A stretch of DNA of 64,000 bases from Lucifuga dentata. Its lineage: Eukaryota; Chordata; Actinopteri; Ophidiiformes; Bythitidae. The stretch lies in contig VXCM01000817.1 of assembly GCA_014773175.1 (NCBI GenBank), positions 1-64,000 of the forward strand, written 5' to 3'. Position 1 is the first letter of the stretch. Each line of letters starts with the position of its first letter. The translations under genes and the position numbers were made by a program. Of this stretch, positions 27,401 to 40,511 are shown piece by piece. The notes beneath the pieces were generated by a model that saw only the letters and a program-made list of their open reading frames with translations, ran no database searches and was not told where the DNA came from.

Positions 27401-30400
27401 TTCTCTTGTTCGCATTCTTGGTTTTGCTGTCTAGTTTCTCTTGAGTTAGTTTGTCCAGTAGACTCTGATTCTGATCCTCCTGACGAGACTGGGCTGCCCT
27501 CTCCTGGATAAAATCTGCAGTGCTGCTAACGCTGTCACTCTCCTGATCTGAGAAATACACAAAAAGAAGAAACACTATCAAGATTTTTGTAATTAATGCT
27601 TAGATATATTGGAAAACCCAATCACCATGTTTTCTGCAAGTGATGTTGTGTAGCCTAATTTTGCAACACAATGATTCACACAATAACAATATGTCCAGTG
27701 AGGGGACAAGGACAGTTGGAATGAAAGTAATAATCTTTTAACTTGAGTACATGAGATACTGTTGTTTTGGGCAACAAAATAAGTCAACTGAATGCGTTAA
27801 TAATTTGAGAAAAAGACTTTGAAATGAGTGAAATGAATTTGAGGGCACAAAATGCTAATCTCAAGAAACAACTGAATTATCCATCGCAAAACCTACCAGG
27901 CTCTGTATGTGTTGGTGGATCCTCTGTGCTAGTACACTAAACAAAATGATCTCAGTGTGTCTACATCTTTGCCACTTCAATACCTTCAGTGTTCTTGTTG
28001 TATCCTTTGCTTCTCCTACGTCGACTTTTGGTAGTGGGTGTCTTGCTTCGGGAGGCCAAATTGGCTTGGGCAGAGGCTTTGCGCCCAGCCTTGAAAGTCT
28101 TAGTTACAGTGGTGGGATCAACAGGATCAGGCATGCTGCCGAAGCTTGCCTGGGAATCCTGTTCAAAGTCTTGGGGTCGTGAGTGGTGGTGGTGGTACTG
28201 GTGGGCCAGGGTGGGGGAGGAAGAGGGAGATCCTTGGTGTTCTGTGTTAGATGGATGATGCTGGACAGTGTTGTTTGTGTAGGAGGTGTTAAGCCAGCCA
28301 GCAGGCCTGAATGAACATACAGAAAATAAATGTATTTACTTACATTAGTGTTTACGTCACCACTGCTGACATAAATACTAATATTCTTTTAGTAAAAAAA
28401 ATGTAACATACTGTCTCTCTGTAGCCGAGTTAAGAGGAGAGTGCTGCAGTGGAGGAGGGAAACTCATGTACTCTGTTTTGACAGAAGTGTTGGGGTCTAA
28501 CTGCTGCTTCGTGTGGTCAGGACTAGCCTGACCTGCTGAACCCTGAGGGAACTCACTCTTGGCAGGGGGGAAGGGTGGGTATAGGTTAAAGCCTGCAAAG
28601 AGAGGAAAATCATAATTTAAAAAAAAATTAAATAAAATTTCTTGAAATAATATGATTGATTGTCCATCTCACAGACAATTTCCTCTGCAAAACAATCGGG
28701 TCAATGGCTGCTCCTCACCAAAGGTGGCCCTTTTTTCATTTCTTTTGGATCAGCCTGCTTATTTTCATTTTACTGCACAAGAGAGCCCCAGACCACTTGA
28801 AAAACAATACATCAAAATGCAATTCTATCACGCATAGCAAAGTACATGGGCTCTTATTAATGATTAATGACTCCAAAGATTATGTATATCAAATGTGTTG
28901 GAGCTGTGTCATTACTAGACAAGTAGTATTGTGAAATACAGAATCTTAATCAGCTTTTAAGATGATGCTAGATACTATGTCCATTTATATATTGCATATA
29001 TAAATGCAATGAACTGCACTAAATTGTTTTTGCTATTCTGCATCACATCTTGGCTAGAAACAGCATTTGGTTATTTTAAAATGACTCTATAGTCTGTTGC
29101 TTAAGTCTTATTTAAGGCTCAGCTCGCTGTTGTTTCCATATTTGTTGTTTCAATATTTTGCGTGAGCTAATAAATATACATGTCCTACTGGGAGGAAGTG
29201 GGGATAAGGCAGCAGCTGAGATGTTGTTGGCTGAAGGATGCAGAGTAGAAGAGAAGAGAAGGAAAAGACCAGGAGAGGCTGTGGGACAGGAGATGGATTC
29301 CTTGAAGGAGGCCTGGTTCTGAATCTGCCAACCTGCTTTTGCAGAGGAGGGCTGATGCTGCTGCGGCTGATGCTGCTGCTGTTGTTGCTGCTGACACAGT
29401 AGCTCATTCAGGACTTGCTTTAACCTGGGTGACAGGCATGAGAGAATACAGGAAAATTAAATGAAAAAAGATGAACCACCATACAGAAATAAAGAGGCAT
29501 ATTTTTGTATGCTATTGCTTTCACCTTTGTACATTGTTTTGTTGCCACGCCAGCTGGGTGTAACACTGATTGAGCTGGTGCATGACCAGCTGGACCTGGG
29601 GTGATGATAGGTTGTGGGGTAACAGACTGTACTGACCTGTCAGCAGGGTTTGCAACATATATGACAGTGTCTGTAGAAGGAGGTGAGAGAGGAATTATAT
29701 TTATTTACAAAAAAAAAAAAAAANAAAAAAAAAAAAAAAAACAAAAAACGCAAAGAAAGACAGCCATTGGTCAACTTCAAAAAGAATGATTGAAATGACA
29801 AATTAAGCCTGTAACCTCTGTGACGGTTTTTGAATGCAGCATTTTATCTTTGTGTGTGTTCAGTAAGCCAACCTGTTGGTCCTGCATAAGTGTCTGACAC
29901 ATGCTGGTGCAGAAGTCCAGTTGTTTATGCAGCTGGCTGACCTGCTCCTGCCAGTGGGATGAGCCATCAGTGAAGGACAGCTCAGAAGCCCAGCACAGGT
30001 TCTCCTGTCGTCGTGTACCTCCATGCTGACTACCAGACTGGTTCAAAATCCTGGGTGTCTGCTGTTGCTGTTTGATTTTAGGCTTGGTATGAAGTGATGG
30101 ACGCCTGCTGCCTTCAGCTGAGAAGGCTGGTGGAGGCTTTAGGTTGCTGGAGACACAGAAAAGTGAGTATGTGATTTTAGAGGACTCTAGATATCAGTAT
30201 TGGACATTTAGTACATAATTCCTTCTTCAGCAATGTAGTCTCACCTTCCTTGGTTCTTCCTACTGCTGTAGGAGTGCTGATTCTGCTCTGATGAGTAGAT
30301 GTGGACGTCATCGTCAGAACTGCTTTCTGCACCTTCATCCTGCTCCTCCTCTTCTTCTGCCCCCAACTCTGAGCGATAGCTGTCACCATCATCATCATCA

Positions 30401-33400
30401 TCGAGGTGGCAGGGAGTGGAACCCCAGGTAGCCATTGTCCTAATGATAAAACATCATAAAACTTAAACTGTCTTTAGGTAAATAATCCCTACACATTTCA
30501 CTGAATGTCTTCCTAACTTTTAGTCAGAACTAATTACGGCAAATTAATTACAAATATTTCCACAAATATGCTTTGGTTTTTAGCACCAGAATTTAGGAGA
30601 TCCTTCTGGATGACAAGATTCATATGTGGAGAGACAATAATACAGGACAAACAAGCTGTCTAATTTTCCGGGTTTTTTTTTCCCTCCACCGTGATTATTT
30701 TTTAATCAAGTAAGTGATTGGAAATCATTTGACTATTACTCAACGCATAATTTTTTTTAGTTGGGAACAACCCTAAAAATGACAAAGACCTGACTCCACA
30801 TTACATCTCTGTGGAAAATCCTGATATTGCAACCAAATTAGACCATCAGTACCTCTGCTGTGGTGAGAAATGAATTTCATTACTTCTTGAGCCCTGTCTC
30901 ACAAAGAAGACCTTAAAGTTGGTTTAATACCTACAATGAGTAAAATCTAGGAACACCTCTCCATTCACTTCAGTCCATGTTCAAGGGAGTTGCAAGTTTT
31001 ACTAAACATAGTCATACAAGTAACTTCAAGCTTCCTCAAACAAGCCCTTTGATCATTGTCTCCTACCTTTCATCTCTACTGAGAGCCTGTGAGGGTGTAG
31101 CAATGCCTTCTGGGTCGTCACTCCTGTAGCGACAATCAATAAGACCACTTCGTCTTTGGTGTTCAGCCATCAAGGACTCTAGGTGCTTCCTGCGCTGGCG
31201 TAGTTCTTCCCGTAAGATCTGGTGGCGACGCATCTCTGACCAAAGCTGCTGGGAAGGCAACAGCAGAGCAGAGGCGACAGGTTAACAGATGTGTGACCAG
31301 CACTGTAAGCACAGATACCGTTTTGATATTTTAGCCAAGGCTCTTTTGATGTGCAGGTTAGGGAATGTCACCTCATTGTCCGTGACTGCAGAAGTAGCAG
31401 CTTCTGGAGCCGTGGGCTTGAACATAGCTGAATTCGTTTTATGTCCAGAGGAGGAAGTAGCCTGAACGGTGGCTGGAGAGGAAACTGCAGCTGGAAGCTT
31501 CCGCAGCGAGTCCTGATGACTAACTGTGCTGGACACAGATGACTAGAATAACAGAAAAAGATATCAAATGTGTGTTTACAGTTCAAATGAATATTAATAA
31601 TGGACTTTACAAACACAGCACATATCAACAGTTTTAGCAATTAACTTTCTGTGTTATCTGCCCGTGGCTTAAAAACTTAACTACATAAAAAACAATAACT
31701 TGCAAAATATAATTATTATGTATTTAAAATTTGCTGTTTCTGTGTGTGTGTTAAATACCTGGAGGTTAGGACACGCCCACTGCAGGTCCTGGATTTTGCC
31801 CTGAATTTCAATCAGCCTTTGACGCTCTTCATCAAGCTGCTTCAGCTCCTCCTTCTGCTGACGTAGCTTCTCTTCATACAGCTTCTCCCTGACAGTTTTA
31901 ATGCAATGCAATGTCACAGACATGAATGACAAAGACAAGAAATAAAACATTCACAAAACATATAATAAACTTTTGGAACAACTATACAGATTGTTAGAGC
32001 AGGCTCTTTAGATCTTTTATTTACTCTACCTCTCCTTGCTAGAGAGAGAGAGGCCTCTTGGATTCTTGATAGCTCCTGCCCCCAGTGGCCCAACCATAGT
32101 AGCTCTAGTATTATTTGGCTGTTGGTGTAGAGCTTCATCTTCATTTGCTGTTGTGCCATCTGTGTCATCACTCTGGATACAAAGAGAAGCAAACTGTTTA
32201 GTGTTCAAATAAGTGTGTGACACGAGACAGGTTCAGATATAGCTTTAATAAGAAACATTTAATTTGTCTCAGATATCAACATTCTGGCGTTGGCCCCTGA
32301 GAAGTGAAGACTAAAGCATTCTTTCTGACTCATTTTGTATCTATGTTCAATAAACAGAGAAATTAACTGTAGAAGACACAATTTGTCCTCTAAAGCTCAT
32401 AGCCTTAATGGTCTACAATATTAATAATAACAATAATGTTCTCTTGCTATTAGTACTGCTATCATTATTGTCCTTTCCCGCAACACAAACAAATTAAACA
32501 AAATGATAACTGGCAACAAACTCTCTGGCAGTTATCAAAAATTATTCTGATAAATCTCTGAAATAAAAGTAGAGTGAGCAGGTTGGGGGAAAGTTGACAA
32601 AAGGAAAGTTACATGCTAATCATGAAATAATATCAACGACATAAGTGGGTGTAACAGTAAGTTGTTTCTTCAAAAATTAAATAATGAATGACATGGGGTA
32701 GAAAACTGACACTGCACCACTCCCCTCTTGCATTTTAAATTTAAGCATGCTGCACTTCTAGCCACATCCAAACAGTGATTCTCAATACCTATCAAAGGAG
32801 ACTTGTTTAATAAGTCTTTCTACATCTAAGCTTTTGTGACTTTAATATCATTCTGTCATCTGTCCCACCTGAACCATGGCCACCAGCTCCTGCAGCTGCC
32901 GTAGTTTCTGCTTGGCTGTCTTGTGATGAACCTTCTGGACAAAATCAGCATCGTTCCCAAGGCTGCTCCTCCGACTAGACTCTGATGCCTCGCTGTCTGG
33001 AGCCACAGCCTGAGCCCCATCCACATTATCAAAATCATCTTCATCCTCATTGTGATCCTTCACCTGATTATAGTGGGTGTCCCTATTATACTGGCACTCT
33101 ACAAGGAAGGAAACGTTACAAACATAATATGCATTCCTTTCAGTAACAGCGTTCTAGATAAGTATGCCATTTAATTTCTTCATTTTGAATTTTATTTCAG
33201 GTTTTACAGTGCAATGACATTTGCTTATAGTAGACTGGGGGACTTTAGTTATAGTTAAGCATAAAGCTACCCAACAGAAACATACATATACCTGGTGTAA
33301 TAGGAGTCTGTATGTATGTATGTGTGTGTAGGACTGTACCTATAACAGAGGTGATGTTGAGACTGCGGAGATTGACAGCTGAGCGGTTGTTGATTTCACA

Positions 33401-36400
33401 CTCAGAGTTCAGTCTGCCATCACGGTTATTGGTGCTCCTGACGGTGCGGTCATTGGTCAGGCTGTTCAAGTCTGTCCAGTTCCCGCTGTGCTGTGGGTTT
33501 CTAAACAATACAGTGCTGTGTCAGAGCAGCCAGAGGAAAAAGTGCCTTATAAAGCAGTATTTATTCATGGACTGCACTGCATTACATTGTACAGATGTTG
33601 CTTTAACTGTTTACAGCCCCTGTTAAATGTTCTGTCTTCCATTACTTAGCATTAAAAACAACGAGCTATCATCAAACCAACCTGATGTTAGTTATGGGGT
33701 GATGGTTCTCCTGTTCAGAGTCAAACATAGCCTCAAATATAGAACCATCCTCTGTCTCCTCCTCCTCTTCATCATTATCCTCATCATCTTCATCCTCCTT
33801 CACATTCTCATTGACTGCATCCACAATCATATCAGATGTCTGCTCATAGTACTGCACAAATTCCCGCAGCTCATTCAGACGCTTGTGGACTTCCTTTAGC
33901 TTCCTGCAGGGAGACAGAAAGAAAGTTGTGAAGAAAAGAAACAAAAATGTGAGTAACCTGAGCTTAACGTAAAACTTTGTGATACTTTGATGACCACGCA
34001 GAAATTCTGTTTTCATTCTCTCCTCTACACAAAAGATTAACTTTTAATGTACCTGAGTTTATCCGTGGGGTTGGAGCCGTCCTGGTGCTGTGTGAGAGGT
34101 TGATGAAAGGAAGTGGAGGCTAAGTCGCCGTTAGAGCAGACGGAAGAGGGACAATCCAATGATCCTGCCATCCTTGGACTGCACTGCGTTGGCATGCCAC
34201 GCCCTAATGGGAACAACATGCAGTTCAAGACTCCAAGACAAAAACATGTTAAAGAAGGACTGCAAAAAAAAGATAGCTTGAGAGATATTCTTACAAGAAT
34301 TGTTGTTGAGGGTTTGGTCTCTGAGTGAATGCAACTCCTGCAGGATCTTGTCCATGGTCTGCTTCTTGTCTTGGAGTTCTTGGAGCTTTGTGAGTTTAGC
34401 ACTAGCAGCTGATGCCCCCATGTCTAAGCCAGTGTGGGGGCCAGAGGCAGAGTGAAGGACGGGCCTGTGTTGAGGGGGACCAACAGGCTGGGGAGCCCTA
34501 GACCTGCACACTTCTCTGGAGAGGGAAAGGCTCTCTGCCTGGCGACGGTTATCTGGGACTGTCTTATTCTATGGGGTATAAATAATGGAGGACTTGAATC
34601 ATATTGTTGTCAAATTAAACAGTTAAGAAAAGTGTGCAATAAAAAAAAGAAAAAAATCAAACATGTAATTTATTGATGTGATGTGTCAACAGCAGAATGA
34701 CACTCATCTCTCGATAATTGTATTGAGAAAAGATTCTAATTTTGAGATATCTGGGTTCACAGCTATTTCTAAATAAATAATAAGTTAAAATGTACCAATC
34801 AAATTTTTCACAGAATGAGAACTTAAATATAAACATACTGTATATATATTTTAATCACAGGATTCTGTTTCGGTAAAACACAAAAAGAAACCTCTTGACT
34901 CAATGGAACAAACATTATTCCAATCATATTTTACCATGGCACTCTACAAGGGAGGAAACATTACCACGTGATTGGAATAATTAGGTCAGTACATATCATA
35001 ACTAATGCTGTAATTATTAAATTATTATTGCAATATTATGTTGCCCATGTTGCTAAACCCTAAGATGGGCACAAATGTTGCAAAATTTAAAGAAAGGTAT
35101 TTTTATTTGTTGTAAGGCAATTGTCCTTGCTGCAATTCATCAATTAACCGTCAGTTCGGTAGGGAAGAAGACATGATAACATCATGAGGAGATGACGGCA
35201 GCTCAGCTGAAGTGTCTCGTACCTGTGAGTCGTGGAGCTGGTTGTGGAACCGCTGGATCAAATCGTTCAATTCTTCATTCAGTTCTGATGTGAGGCTCAG
35301 GCCTGACACGCTGCCTGTGGTTTCTGCGACAACTACCAAAAGCAAAAGGAACATAACAGACAATACTTATTTGTCTGTTCATGTGTATGGGTTTTAATCA
35401 TTAAATATAACTTGAAATTGATAAAATTATTAATATTAACAAACTGAACAGTAACTAGTGCATTAAGAATCATGTTATAATCAAATCCCACTCTTTCAAG
35501 GCACCAACTGCTTTCTTAATGACAAGAAAGTTTTTTTTTTCCTCTGGAAAAAAAATGGGTGCTACACAATGTTGAGAATGACTTTCTCAATTCCACACAC
35601 ATACATACTACTGGTCTACACTCACTATAAACATGCATGGACTGTCAGCGTCTCACCATTGTCCTCAATCACAGCAAGTGCCTGTTCTGCACTGTGCTGC
35701 ATGGCCAGAAGTGCTTCCTGTCGGCCCTGCAGAGCCCTGAGCTGCTCCTGCTGCTCCAGCATCTTTTTCAGCAGCTCGTGTTGCTTACGCAGGTTCTCCA
35801 ACTCTTCCTTCTGGCCACCTCGCACAGCCTCTGGCCTTCCACCCTACAGAATACACACCCACACGCAATTACCAATACTGGATCTACTAAAGCCCAGCAG
35901 CAGCAATACTGTGCTGCTACTCTGCAGTGAAGTCAGGAGAGGCTTGTGAACTGACAAAGTAAACATGCTAATGCTACAATAACAAAAGCCAAGGCAAGTT
36001 TGCTTAATTTGCATTTCTTTTTTTTCAGGATTTGAAGAACAATGTATCATCAATGTATCATCTGATACAGATAACACTGGCTAATTATAAAGCAACAGCA
36101 AGCATCTAGAAGGAGCATCTGTAGCATCTGGGTAACAGTTCACAGCAACACTTCAAATAAGTGCATTGCAGGTATTTGAAGAGGGTACCTCAACATTAAG
36201 AGAAATACTCTCGGCCAATGAGCCAGAGCCCACTGCTGAGTCCAAGGTCCCCACATCATCGTCGTCATTCTCCTGCGCCTATGAAAACAGTAGAGAGGAG
36301 CAGACAATCACTCAAAGACAGCAGAAATATCAAGGAAAACAAGTTCTGCCTGTCAGCTCTTTGTTCTTGTTCAAAGTAATAAGTCAGTAAATGAAAATAA

Positions 36401-39400
36401 TTTAAAGAACTTCACGCTCCACCATACAGTAACTTCTGTAGGAGTGAATGCTTGTATCAGCTGATACAAATTGCAGGAACAGCTACAGCAAAAACTTGCT
36501 GTGAATTAAACTGTAAAGTCTGACCGATAAAAGAGTAAATGGAAACATATATCAGAGAGATATGCTTCAATCAAAACACAGTAACGGCAAAGAGAAAACA
36601 AAGCCATCCCACAGTACAGGAAGACAGCATCCCTGTTTCAGCATCAGATGGAACATGAGTCAACCACTGAAGTGTTTCAGGACAAAGAGATATACAGCCA
36701 TTAAAAATACATGTGTGGCACGCTGCTACTATACAAAACAGGCTCTATTTCTGCTGTGACTTACCTAAAACACAACCATTACACAGTGTAGAACACATTT
36801 TCTCAAACTGTGTTTACTTGTGTGAGTGTTCCAAAGAAAAGCAAAGTAGCAGATTAATTCCAAAAGACATAAAGGAATCCAGAGAAGACTAACCAGCATT
36901 TTCTGCAGGAAACGAAAATAGGCACGCTCTTGCTCTTTGAGATGGTCGATGAGATGGGAGAGGCGCTCCACATTGGCTGGCACATCATTCTTCTCCACCA
37001 GGTCATCCCTCATGGAGCTTGCTTTAGTGATGGATTCCCGGATCTGGACCAGCTTGCTAACCACCTGAGACCACACAGACAGACGAGTAGTATAAGGATA
37101 GATGTGATAGAATATCAGGTGTGTAACTGAGGAAAAGACAGAGCAAGAAGTAAGGAAAGGTAAGTGAGCGGTTGTAAAGATAGCTCAGACTGGGCTAAAC
37201 AACGGCAGAAAGGGGGCTGGGCGTTAAACTCACTGGGCACCAAGGGTGGCATATTTATAAGTTGCCCTAAATACAGCGGAGGTGCAGCTGCTCCAGCTCT
37301 CTCTCTCACTTCTATCCTTGTTCTAGTTTCTTAGTCTGGAGCGCAATTCTGTGTACATAAGAACAGGGACTCAAACTTAGAAGCAAAGATAAGTGTTACT
37401 ACAATGAACTCAAGTAACAAGATTCAAAAACATTAAAAGGTACAATCAGCAATATTTGTCCAGCTCTATGCATGAAAATAACCACAAGAAATTAGGGAAA
37501 AAAATATTAATGCTAATTCCATCTTCCTGATCAATATCAAACATTCCTCTTGAAGGTCACTCATTTGATCCTCTTTCTACAAAACAATGAACATAGCATT
37601 TCTCTTTTCGAATGGAGCGAGAGCTTCACACTTTGAAAATATTCAATGACGATGGCATTATATTTCTTGTACAACTAACTAATCTGTGATGTAGAGAGGA
37701 TTCAGTAATTTGGGGAGAATACTGCAGTTGCAATTCAAATCTTGATGGAGGTTTATAGTGTTGCTTCGTAAGGTCCTCATCAAATCTTATGCCCTAAGTG
37801 CCACAGTACTAATTATTTGGGGATCTCAAGACATTTTTGATAGAATCTTCTGTTTTGATAGTATTTTCTGTGAAAATTAAGAGAGCTCCTCAGCAGCGTA
37901 GAGACCCATTTGGACAAGCAGCGAGCTGAAAAGTAGGAGAAAATCTTTAAAAAAAAAAAAAATCAAGAAATGGATGGTCAGTATTGCCACACTTGTAAGG
38001 AACATTTTTCTAATGTCAAGGACCATACCAGCCATTTTGCATGTTTGAGCCTAATATATTCAATTTTCATACATGTAAGGTTACNAGGACCATACCAGCC
38101 ATTTTGCATGTTTGAGCCTAATATATTCAATTTTCATACATGTAAGGTTACCTTATGCAGTAATGTTACCTTATGCAGTTGCTCAATCATGAAATGACAG
38201 TTGGAACTGATCTAAAAGTATTACTTGGCTTCTGTCAAATCTAGCATCTCCGCTCATGCTTACCCTGTTTGGTAATGGCCCCCGGTCCGTCCCTCCACGG
38301 CTGAGCCGAGGCGTTTCCTTGGTGGGAGCCACAGGGGTTAATGTGTCCCTGAGCCCAGGGCTCTGCTTCTTAGCTTCCTTGGTGATAGCTGGAGTCGTTG
38401 GGGCAGAGGAGGAGGGAGGATGCAGTTCCTTGCTTTTGTTAGTGTTCACATGGAGAGGTAGGAAGTTGTAGGGCTTCTTGTTTTCTCCAGCTAACTGACG
38501 CTGGTTGTTGGCAGCTGTAACTCGCCCCTGGGAGTCACTGCCGATGCTCCTCTAAAGAAAAAGGAAGACAGATGGAAAGAACAGCATTAGTGATTTCAGA
38601 CGTTTTCTTACAGACTCAATAAACATTGAGAGTTTTGATAACCCTGATTTTTCTGGTGACTGTGCCATGTATGGCATAAGCTGTTAATGGAAGATGTTAT
38701 TAAGCCAAAATTTTAAGTGACATTACAGTATATATCCACAGACAGCACCTCTATTACCACACAGTTTGTTGCCAAAGATTAAGCTGTGAACTGCATTACC
38801 TCCCAGAGCCCCAACAGCTTCTCATGCAGACATTTATTGCACCAAATGGGGACAGTTAACTACAATATGTTTGTGTATTTCTGATGCACTGTAAATACAA
38901 AAGATTTTGAACTAACTTTTTGATTGCTGTATACATCTATAAATTATTGGTAACTGTGCCCCATGAACTTAAAATTGGTAACTGTGCCCCAGCAAACTAA
39001 TGGCACACTGAATACCTCTATCCACATTATGTCTGTATATCTATCTTTGTACCTGCATTTATTTTTAACACAAAAACCTCACTGAACACATCAATAATTG
39101 TTTTTAATGGACAAAAGTAGTTTTCACCTCATCCAGGTCTGTGAAATTGATCCTCTGACGGAGCTTGTCCAGCTCAGCCTGATCTGGGACAGACATCTGG
39201 GTTGTGTATTTGATGTGAGGATAGGAATGAGGTGTGCGTGCTCTCCTGCGGCCAGCCCCAGGGGTGGACTCTGGAGAAATATCATTAGTCAACCGGCTCT
39301 CCACCACAGCCGCAGACAACTTTTTCTTGTTCTTCTCTGAGGATCGATTGGCTTTCTTCTGCTGTACACCCCAGTCCTGATAAACAGTTTGCACAGTGTG

Positions 39401-40511
39401 ATTTATTTTAAATAAGAAATATTTTAACATATAAACAGTACTAACTACAAAATTATTGAGAAATTAAGTTACTTAATCAGCATTTTATAAATGCAGGAAG
39501 TGATGACGGGTCGTGGCAATGTAAAATTGTGTATGACACATCTTCAACTCTTTCAGATATGCACTTCATCATGTCAATCCTAAGGCAAATACCTCGTGTC
39601 ATGTCTGAATAGAGTCATCAGTGAGATTTAAGAATGCGGTATCAATCTGTTTACCATTTCTGTAACTCTTTCATTTATGGCTCAAATATGAATTCACTTT
39701 TTTTTTTTTTTNTTTTTTTTTTTTTGTTAACAGCACACACAAGATTACGGTCTAAACATCCGAATAGATCGAGATTATAAACACACATCTTGCTGCCTTC
39801 TTGAAATAGAATAATTTTCACACAGTTTCTCAAAGGAAATAAAGTGCTTAACAAGTGGTCTCCACTTCTCTGAATGAACCAATTAAGCTGACAGAGATTT
39901 TCCCATGTCTTCTTTCACCAGGTGAATGTTTTTAAAGATCTGTTTGGCCTCACAAGATTATCAGCAGGTGCCCCTACATTTTGATTTTCCATCCAGCTGC
40001 TTACAGGATGAAAATCAAGTAAATGCTTGACCTACTAATTCAACAGCAGGTGGATAAAACATGAGATTTGTTTTTGTATAAATGTCTCTGCCTTTTGATT
40101 TATTCACAACCGAAATTTACTTGTTCTATGGTGTCACTATTTTCCAGCTCATTACTGTTTTGCAGCAATGAGCTGCTGAGAAATCTTCCTGTATTCTTGT
40201 GTGAGCTCTGCATTTTTTCTGTAACGGTCATCACATAATTTTACATATCAAAGACTGATGGCTGAAATGCAAAAAAACATTACTTTAATAAACAGATGAA
40301 CACAGCTCTTTCACAGATTTTATATTGGAAAGCGGCTTCACATTGTGTCTAAACATGGTGTCTTGACACTACCAAGTGTGTCTCTACATTTTCTGAAGTT
40401 CTGACCAGCTCATACCATGTTATTGAGCCTATCTTCCAGACTGCCATTGGTTACAGTCCAGTTATGCAGCTCTTCTGCACTGTCATCAAAAGGAGTGCCT
40501 CCTGTTGCCAT
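21422..40511 (-). CDS. pcm1: Pericentriolar material 1 protein, scaffold of centriolar satellites
   Basis: The model reads from ATG 40511-40509 to TGA 21424-21422. It spans 39 coding exons totalling 6336 nt, about 2111 aa (human 2024), with every phase consistent. The protein opens MATGGTPFDDSAEELHNW and shows conserved blocks in human order: QQKKANRSSEKNKKKL, MSVPDQAELDKLRQRINF, LVQIRESITKASSMRDDLVE, QQEQLRALQGRQEALLAMQ, TSELNEELNDLIQRFHNQL, CEINNRSAVNLRSLN, LWSEMRRH, MPDPVDPTTVTKTFKAG, FEALRETIYSEVATLISQNE, EISEILFNELAFFKLMQDLD, AETQALTNYGSGEDENE, and the C-terminus TLKEPETVGAQSM. Several blocks are long heptad-type coiled coils. PCM1 oligomerises to build centriolar satellites needed for microtubule anchoring and ciliogenesis. 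The GABARAP-binding LIR core EDFVKVE (about residue 2047) is kept. A polyglutamine tract and an extra in-frame exon are unusual. The 5' UTR exon(s) lie upstream of 40515 and are not resolved. Confidence 0.96.
21803..21869 (+). repeat. 66-bp dispersed element, diverged copy in last large pcm1 intron
   Basis: The element begins AAGGACCATACCATCCATTT and runs through TTGCATGTTTGAGCCTAATA to a CATACACGTAACATTA end. It matches the element at 38018-38151 over about 66 bp with roughly five differences, in the same orientation. The two sites are 16 kb apart in introns at opposite ends of pcm1. Confidence 0.75.
21890..22235 (+). mobile_element. LINE 3'-end-like dispersed repeat in pcm1 intron
   Basis: The block resembles the 3' tail of a common fish non-LTR element. 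It contains GCACTATTTTG and TTACTGCAC spacing, CTATGTGCACTATGTTAAAT, then GGAGAAACAGCATTTCATCC and CACTTGTGTACTTGTATATG followed by a short degenerate tail. The usual terminal GACAATAAAGTTGACTTGAC is present only as GACAAAGTTCTGATTGATT. There is no coding sequence. It fills most of the intron between pcm1 exons 22360-22268 and 21737-21614. Confidence 0.55.
27093..27149 (-). other. pcm1: Probable 57-nt in-frame cassette exon of pcm1
   Basis: On the minus strand the segment is preceded by cttgctcacag and followed by gtaaac. It is 57 nt long, in phase 1-1 like its neighbours, and free of stops. It encodes 19 residues (AYAWRTPFLSN... to ...ACTEAP). I do not recall these residues in the human protein at this point, between the ELSSG-like region and DASSDFSLFEALRE. 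Either inclusion or skipping keeps the frame. Confidence 0.5.
29353..29400 (-). repeat. pcm1: CAG/CAA-type trinucleotide run coding polyglutamine in pcm1
   Basis: On the minus strand exon 29424-29189 carries CAG/CAA codons giving CQQQQQQQHQPQQHQP, immediately after the conserved LKQVLNELL coiled-coil end. Human PCM1 has only a short Q/N-containing segment here. The rest of the exon is Ser/Pro-rich and poorly conserved. Confidence 0.8.
38018..38151 (+). repeat. Two identical 66-bp units flanking a single N, with a short downstream repeat
   Basis: The unit from 38019 to 38084 is repeated exactly from 38086 to 38151 with one N at 38085 between them. A second small duplication (TTACCTTATGCAG) follows at about 38148-38178. 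The exact identity on both sides of an N suggests unresolved overlapping contig ends. The unit itself is the same element as at 21803. Confidence 0.85.

Larger units (their letters stand above)
21422..40511 (-). other. pcm1: pcm1 coding exon map
   Basis: Coding exons in transcript order: 40511-40416, 39376-39128, 38551-38264, 37064-36894, 36278-36189, 35843-35657, 35332-35223, 34568-34295, 34203-34053, 33903-33682, 33500-33340, 33098-32869, 32172-32030, 31888-31759, 31542-31372, 31245-31067 (31248 if the upstream AG of a CAGCAG is used), 30439-30245, 30146-29873, 29670-29525, 29424-29189, 28592-28412, 28306-27984, 27547-27386, 27149-27093 (probable cassette), 26891-26719, 26574-26443, 25691-25562, 25107-24940, 24799-24705, 24552-24418, 24313-24107, 24018-23962, 23886-23736, 23535-23387, 23281-23218, 22740-22535, 22360-22268, 21737-21614 and 21447-21422. 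Boundaries come from AG/GT sites plus reading-frame continuity and human PCM1 similarity. Introns above 600 bp are those at 39377-40415, 38552-39127, 37065-38263, 36279-36893, 34569-35222, 32173-32868, 30440-31066 and 28593-29188. They hold no recognisable gene. Confidence 0.85.

Noticed and set aside
37970..38197. Open frame across the duplicated 66-bp unit in a pcm1 intron
   Set aside because: It is created by a repeat plus an N gap and is not coding.
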